17,743 nt of DNA, taken from contig CAZEQK010000054.1 in NCBI GenBank assembly GCA_964514395.1, forward strand, positions 1 to 17,743, given 5' to 3'. Source of the stretch: CAZEQK01 sp964514395. GTDB taxonomy: Bacteria > Bacillota > Bacilli > Tepidibacillales > Tepidibacillaceae. The notes under the pieces are model-generated. The model was given only the letters and a program-made list of their open reading frames with translations, did no database searches and had not been told where the DNA came from. A program made the translations under genes and the position numbers. This document shows, in pieces, positions 14,488 through 17,743 of this stretch. Positions within the stretch are counted from its first letter, which is position 1, and every line of letters starts with the position of its first letter.

Positions 14488-15318
14488 ATGTATTTAGGTA
14501 GTCATGTTAGTATTAAAAATGGGTATTTTGAAGCTGCTAAAACGGCTTATGCGATGGGGAGCCTTTCCTTTCAATACTTTGCTAAAAATCCTAGAAGTTT
14601 ATCAGTAAAGAGTTTTGATGTTAAAGATACAGATAAGTGTGCAGCATTTACTAAAAAAAATCAATTATTATCAATTGTTCATACAGCATATCCTACGAAT
14701 CTTGCAATAGAAAACGAGCCAAAAAAAGAATTAACGATGCGCTCAATTCTAAATGACTTAGAGATTGCAGATGCATGCCATTCTATTGGAGTTGTAGTAC
14801 ACTTTGGGAAATATAAAGGAAAAAATCCACTAAATGGTTACAAGAATATTATTAATATGCTTAATAATATTCTTAATCAATGGCAGGGTAATGCAATGAT
14901 TTTATTAGAAAACCAAGCTGGACAAGGTTCTCAGATGGGAATAACACTCGAAGAATTAGTTCAGGTTCGCAGTTTATCAGAAAAGCCTGAAAAAATAGGG
15001 TTTTGTTTTGATACATGTCATGCATATACGAGTGGTATGTGGAAGGATAACGGTTGGAATGTATTATACGAGAAAGGGCTTGAGCTAAATTATTTTTCCA
15101 ATGTTAAAGCTGTGCACCTAAATGATTCTATGTATCCACATGGATCATTAAGAGATCGTCACGCTAATATTGGCAAAGGCTATATAGGGGAAGTTAATAT
15201 GAAGCAATTATTAAAATCTCCCTTTTTAGAAAATATTCCTGTTATATTAGAAACTCCACAAACGGAATTGCTTTCACATAGAACTGAAATTGAAATGGTT
15301 CGAAATGAATACCTATAA
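14488..15318 (+). CDS. nfo: Deoxyribonuclease IV (apurinic/apyrimidinic endonuclease IV)
   Basis: A 276-residue zinc-dependent AP endonuclease of base-excision repair that cuts 5' to abasic sites. Zinc-ligand motifs run in family order: VHTAYPTNLA (His of the VHAPY-type motif), VVHFGKYKG, LLENQAGQG (Glu), FCFDTCHAYTSG (Asp and His), VHLNDS (His), LRDRHANIGKG (Asp and His) and VILETPQ (Glu). The TAYP and HFGK variants differ from the E. coli-type HAPY and HPG but fall at the expected places. The gene starts at ATG 14488, about nine bases after TTGGAGATG. It is on the plus strand and followed 85 bp later by the esterase gene. Confidence 0.93.
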   Translation: MYLGSHVSIKNGYFEAAKTAYAMGSLSFQYFAKNPRSLSVKSFDVKDTDKCAAFTKKNQLLSIVHTAYPTNLAIENEPKKELTMRSILNDLEIADACHSIGVVVHFGKYKGKNPLNGYKNIINMLNNILNQWQGNAMILLENQAGQGSQMGITLEELVQVRSLSEKPEKIGFCFDTCHAYTSGMWKDNGWNVLYEKGLELNYFSNVKAVHLNDSMYPHGSLRDRHANIGKGYIGEVNMKQLLKSPFLENIPVILETPQTELLSHRTEIEMVRNEYL

Positions 15319-15403
15319 AAACTTATTATATTTCAAGAATTACATATTTTTTATAAAATGAATTAAGAGATAAAATAAATGTCAGTACAAGGAGAAGTCA
15401 AAT

Positions 15404-16150
15404 ATGAACGAAAGTATAGTCTATAAACGTACTATTGTGAAGGAAACGATTAAATCAGACTATTTAGAAGAAGAGAGAGAAGTCACTATCTATCTTCCTC
15501 CAAATTATAGTGAGGGTCGTACCTATCCAGTTATTTATTGTCAAGACGGCGAACAGTTTTTCTTTTTAGGTCGGATAGCTACAACTGCCAATCAATGGAT
15601 ATGGGAAAAAAAACTAGAGCCAATGATAATCGTTGGAATAGAGATGAAAAAAGCTACAAGAACATTTGACTATCATCCTCAAGGGTCACGGTTTCAAGCA
15701 TATAAGCAATTTTTTGTACAAGAGCTGTTGCCATATATCGAAAATAAATATTCCATTGCCAAAACAGCCGCTAATCGAATATTAGCAGGTGATTCCTTAG
15801 GAGGTACCGTATCCTTACATTTGGCTATTGAATACCCTTCTCTATTTGGAAATATGATATCCTTATCTGGGGCTTTTTTCGAAACAACACAAATCATGCT
15901 TAAACGGGAGAAAGATTTATCATGGTTAAATATTTATATGGTAATCGGCCTTGGTGAAAATGAAGTTGAGACCAAAAGAGGAATATTCAATATTTTAGAG
16001 ATGAACAGATTAACAAAAGAGATATTAATTACAAAGCATGCGAAGCTTCATTATCATGAAAAAGAAGGTAATCACGTCTGGGGATTTTGGCAGAAACAAA
16101 TTCCCGATGCATTAAGCTATTTCTTTAAGAACAAGACCTATCAAATGTAA
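15404..16150 (+). CDS. Putative esterase (Esterase D / BesA-like alpha/beta hydrolase)
   Basis: A 248-residue alpha/beta hydrolase of the Esterase D family (PF00756), which includes the bacillibactin trilactone hydrolase BesA and enterochelin esterases. The nucleophile elbow is GDSLGG with Ser131. A likely catalytic His is H224 in EGNHVWGFW, and an acid is in GLGENE (about 185-187). An N-terminal strand region VTIYLPPNY and YPVIYCQDGE fits the family. There is no signal peptide, so it is cytoplasmic. The start ATG 15404 follows AAGGAGAAGTCAAAT. It is alone or weakly linked to nfo. No siderophore synthesis genes are in this window, so the substrate is open. Confidence 0.85.
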   Translation: MNESIVYKRTIVKETIKSDYLEEEREVTIYLPPNYSEGRTYPVIYCQDGEQFFFLGRIATTANQWIWEKKLEPMIIVGIEMKKATRTFDYHPQGSRFQAYKQFFVQELLPYIENKYSIAKTAANRILAGDSLGGTVSLHLAIEYPSLFGNMISLSGAFFETTQIMLKREKDLSWLNIYMVIGLGENEVETKRGIFNILEMNRLTKEILITKHAKLHYHEKEGNHVWGFWQKQIPDALSYFFKNKTYQM

Positions 16151-16163
16151 TGATAGGTCTTGT
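16131..16163. terminator. Bidirectional terminator-like hairpin between convergent genes
   Basis: ACAAGACCTATCA pairs perfectly with TGATAGGTCTTGT (13 bp, 7-nt loop). The esterase stop codon (16148-16150) lies in the loop, and the minus-strand gene ends at 16177. No T run follows directly on either side (a T tract starts about 10 bases later on the plus side). The position and stem strength still fit a shared terminator. Confidence 0.6.
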
Positions 16164-16176
16164 GACTATATCCTTT

Positions 16177-16527
16177 TTAATTCGAGTTGCTTAGCTTATA
16201 AAGCTTTGTAATCTCCCCCTCTTCACTTGTTGGAGGCACTGCACACATACTTTTATCCATTGACCATACCTCTTCTAATTTATGTAGCTCTACAAGTCTC
16301 CTACGCTCCTTTGCTGTCAGTTCAATTGCAAAGGCTTGATCATTGCTTTGCTGAATAATTCCCTTTCCTTCTAACTCATCTAGAACATTATTGAGTCCGG
16401 AATTATCATAGGAATCTAGTATGCTTATTACTGTATTAATGCTTATAGACCCAGAAAAACAATAACCTTCCTTCACATATTTAGTTTTTAAAAAGTCATA
16501 TATTTTTTGTGCTCTTTTCGTTAGCAT
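16177..16527 (-). CDS. Small winged-helix-like hypothetical protein
   Basis: A 116-residue protein not confidently recognised. Residues about 1-70 have the helix/helix/wing pattern of a winged-helix domain: LTKRAQKIYDFLKTKYVKEG, then SINTVISILDSYD, then LNNVLDELEGKGIIQQSND. They are followed by an amphipathic, Lys/Arg/Glu-rich helix (TAKERRRLVELHKLEEV) and a polar tail. It has two cysteines and no membrane segment. The ATG follows AGGAGAGAGAGAA. It lies 35 bp downstream of the DUF1292-like gene and is probably cotranscribed with it. A DNA-binding role is inferred from shape only. Confidence 0.65.
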   Translation of the reverse strand: MLTKRAQKIYDFLKTKYVKEGYCFSGSISINTVISILDSYDNSGLNNVLDELEGKGIIQQSNDQAFAIELTAKERRRLVELHKLEEVWSMDKSMCAVPPTSEEGEITKLYKLSNSN

Positions 16528-16562
16528 TTCTCTCTCTCCTATTCAGACCTTACCTATCTGAA

Positions 16563-16814
16563 TTATTTAATATTTTGTTTTGTAGTTTCTTTCACAGCCA
16601 TCCTATATGCATGAATGATGGATTCACTTAGATTTTGGTCATCAATCTCAATTAATTCATCCCCAATAACTTGCATCGGTATTAATTCACCCTTTGCGGT
16701 TAATAATGCATATCTTTGTTCATCCAAATCAAATAAAGCATCGACTCGATACAGTTTTTCATTTCCTTCTTCATCTTTCATTGTAACATGATCGCTTATA
16801 TTGTGTTTAGTCAC
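16563..16814 (-). CDS. DUF1292-like small protein
   Basis: An 83-residue acidic protein. VTMKDEEGNEKLYRVDALFDLDEQRYALLTAKGE resembles DUF1292 (YrzB-type) proteins of Firmicutes, which carry the pattern DEdGnE...F.vd...YaLL; function unknown. The start is GTG 16814, supported by GGAGGT six bases upstream. A C-terminal helix (SESIIHAYRMAVKE) follows the domain. It is located between speD and the winged-helix-like gene, 64 bp after speD, in a likely three-gene unit. Confidence 0.72.
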   Translation of the reverse strand: MTKHNISDHVTMKDEEGNEKLYRVDALFDLDEQRYALLTAKGELIPMQVIGDELIEIDDQNLSESIIHAYRMAVKETTKQNIK

Positions 16815-16878
16815 GAAATTACCTCCATCATATTTTGATTTTTTTCATTTTACCCATGAGCATAATTTTTATTAATTT

Positions 16879-17700
16879 TCAGATCTTTGGCATGTTTTTG
16901 CCATAGTATATTTCAAGCATTTCTTTGTTAATTTTCCGTTCGATTTTTTTGGTTTCTTTGATAAACAACTCCTCTTTTGAGGTTCCATATAGGTATCTAT
17001 CTAAATCAAAATCCTTTAATATCATCTTGGTATGAAATATCCTTTCTTGATAAATATTAACATCAATCATTTGATATATTTCATTCGTGTTTTTTGACAT
17101 GAAATTTTGAATAGAATTTATTTTATGATCAATATATAGCTTTTTACCCATAACATCTCGAGTAAAACCTCTTACCCTGTAATCAATATTTGCAATATCA
17201 GGCTCAAAGCTCGTAATTAGGTAATTCAATGCCTTCAATGGGGATATTTCGCCACAGGTAGATACATCAATATCCGCTCTAAAAGTCATGATCCCCTCAT
17301 CGGGATGTATCTCAGGATAAGTATGTACGGTTATATGACTTTTATCTAGCTGTCCTATTAATGACTCCATTGATGGACCAGGTGATTCATTTTCATGAAA
17401 TTGGTATTCTTCCTTATTCTCTTCTTCATTTTCAGACACTAGCATGGTCACACTTGCACCTTGAGGCTCATAATCCTGTTTGGCAATATTTAAGATGTTG
17501 GCGCCAATGATCTTAGCAACATCATTTAAAATAGATGTTAATCTGTTAGCATTATATTCTTCATCAATATATTGAATATATTCTTGCTTTTGATCTAGAT
17601 GTAAAGCATAGCCAATGTCATAAAAATTAAAGCTGAGTGTCTTTGTTAAATTATTAAAACCAAAAATCTTTAATTTCTTATGAATGGGTGTAATTGTCAA
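16879..17700 (-). CDS. speD: S-adenosylmethionine decarboxylase proenzyme, long (E. coli) type; 5' end altered
   Basis: This pyruvoyl enzyme makes decarboxylated AdoMet, the aminopropyl donor for spermidine. The chain is close to E. coli SpeD (264 residues): LKIFGFNNLTKTLSF, then QYIDEEYNANRLT, then IGANILNIAKQDYEPQGAS. The self-cleavage site is DK|SHITVHTYPE (K120-S121); the new S121 becomes the pyruvoyl group. A conserved Cys lies in DVSTCGEIS (C149). The longest frame begins at TTG 17700, which falls in the apparent IS end and has no ribosome site. No ATG lies between it and the conserved core, so the native start was probably removed. The core is intact; expression is uncertain. No speE is in the window. 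Confidence 0.85.
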   Translation of the reverse strand: MTITPIHKKLKIFGFNNLTKTLSFNFYDIGYALHLDQKQEYIQYIDEEYNANRLTSILNDVAKIIGANILNIAKQDYEPQGASVTMLVSENEEENKEEYQFHENESPGPSMESLIGQLDKSHITVHTYPEIHPDEGIMTFRADIDVSTCGEISPLKALNYLITSFEPDIANIDYRVRGFTRDVMGKKLYIDHKINSIQNFMSKNTNEIYQMIDVNIYQERIFHTKMILKDFDLDRYLYGTSKEELFIKETKKIERKINKEMLEIYYGKNMPKI

Positions 17701-17743
17701 TTGAAAATTGAGCCACTTAGCTGACTACATTTTGAGCCACCTT
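17695..17743. mobile_element. Probable end of an IS21-type insertion sequence (continues beyond the window)
   Basis: The last 49 bases hold two copies of TTGAGCCAC (17708-17716 and 17732-17740), spaced 24 bp apart in direct orientation, after an edge starting TGTCAATTG. Spaced terminal repeats behind a TG...CA edge are typical of IS21-family ends, and GTGGCTCAAAATG-type repeats are familiar from such elements in Firmicutes. Read toward speD, the edge ends in TTGACA, a perfect -35 hexamer. No transposase is inside the window, so the family call rests on the repeats alone. Confidence 0.5.

Noticed and set aside
1..17743. CRISPR arrays, tRNA or rRNA genes
   Set aside because: No spaced repeat array, cloverleaf-type sequence or rRNA stretch was seen in any intergenic region.

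Overview
The window reads as a low-GC Gram-positive chromosome, most likely a facultatively or strictly anaerobic member of the Bacilli. The clues are strong GGAGG-type ribosome binding sites, some TTG/GTG starts, Firmicute-type small proteins (DUF1292-like, DUF4870-like, a YwaF-like membrane protein), and a complete [NiFe]-hydrogenase locus. I cannot name the genus from the sequence alone.

About 9 kb in the middle-left (1720-10733) is one self-contained minus-strand hydrogenase unit. In transcription order it runs hypA, hypB, hypF, hypC, hypD, hypE, a cytochrome b5-like haem protein, hydrogenase small subunit, hydrogenase large subunit, maturation protease. Many junctions overlap or touch. 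Rho-independent terminators lie upstream of hypA (10850-10888, closing the preceding transcription unit) and downstream of the protease gene (1607-1634). HypE/HypF make the cyanide ligands, HypC/HypD assemble the Fe(CN)2CO unit, HypA/HypB insert nickel, and the protease trims the large-subunit tail. The small subunit has no Tat signal and there is no membrane cytochrome b or Isp-type gene, so the enzyme looks cytoplasmic. The b5-like protein is the obvious candidate redox partner. The small subunit also lacks the first of the usual four cysteine ligands of the proximal Fe-S cluster, a feature it shares with group 2 enzymes.

Left of the operon are a U32-family protein with many cysteines (22-1125, minus) and a 5'-truncated remnant of an ArsR-type regulator (about 1291-1572, plus). 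Right of the operon, still mostly on the minus strand, are a nitroreductase-family protein and purine-nucleoside phosphorylase DeoD (probable pair), an N-terminally shortened YwaF-like membrane protein, a hypothetical protein, and a DUF4870-like membrane protein. Two plus-strand genes follow: endonuclease IV and a BesA/Esterase D-type hydrolase. They converge on a minus-strand group of a small winged-helix-like protein, a DUF1292-like protein and the long (E. coli-type) S-adenosylmethionine decarboxylase SpeD.

The right edge (about 17695-17743) carries spaced direct repeats that look like the end of an IS21-type insertion sequence. This end abuts speD and probably replaces its native start and promoter. 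The least explained part of the window is the b5-linked soluble hydrogenase, including a hairpin that covers the ribosome binding site just ahead of its structural genes.
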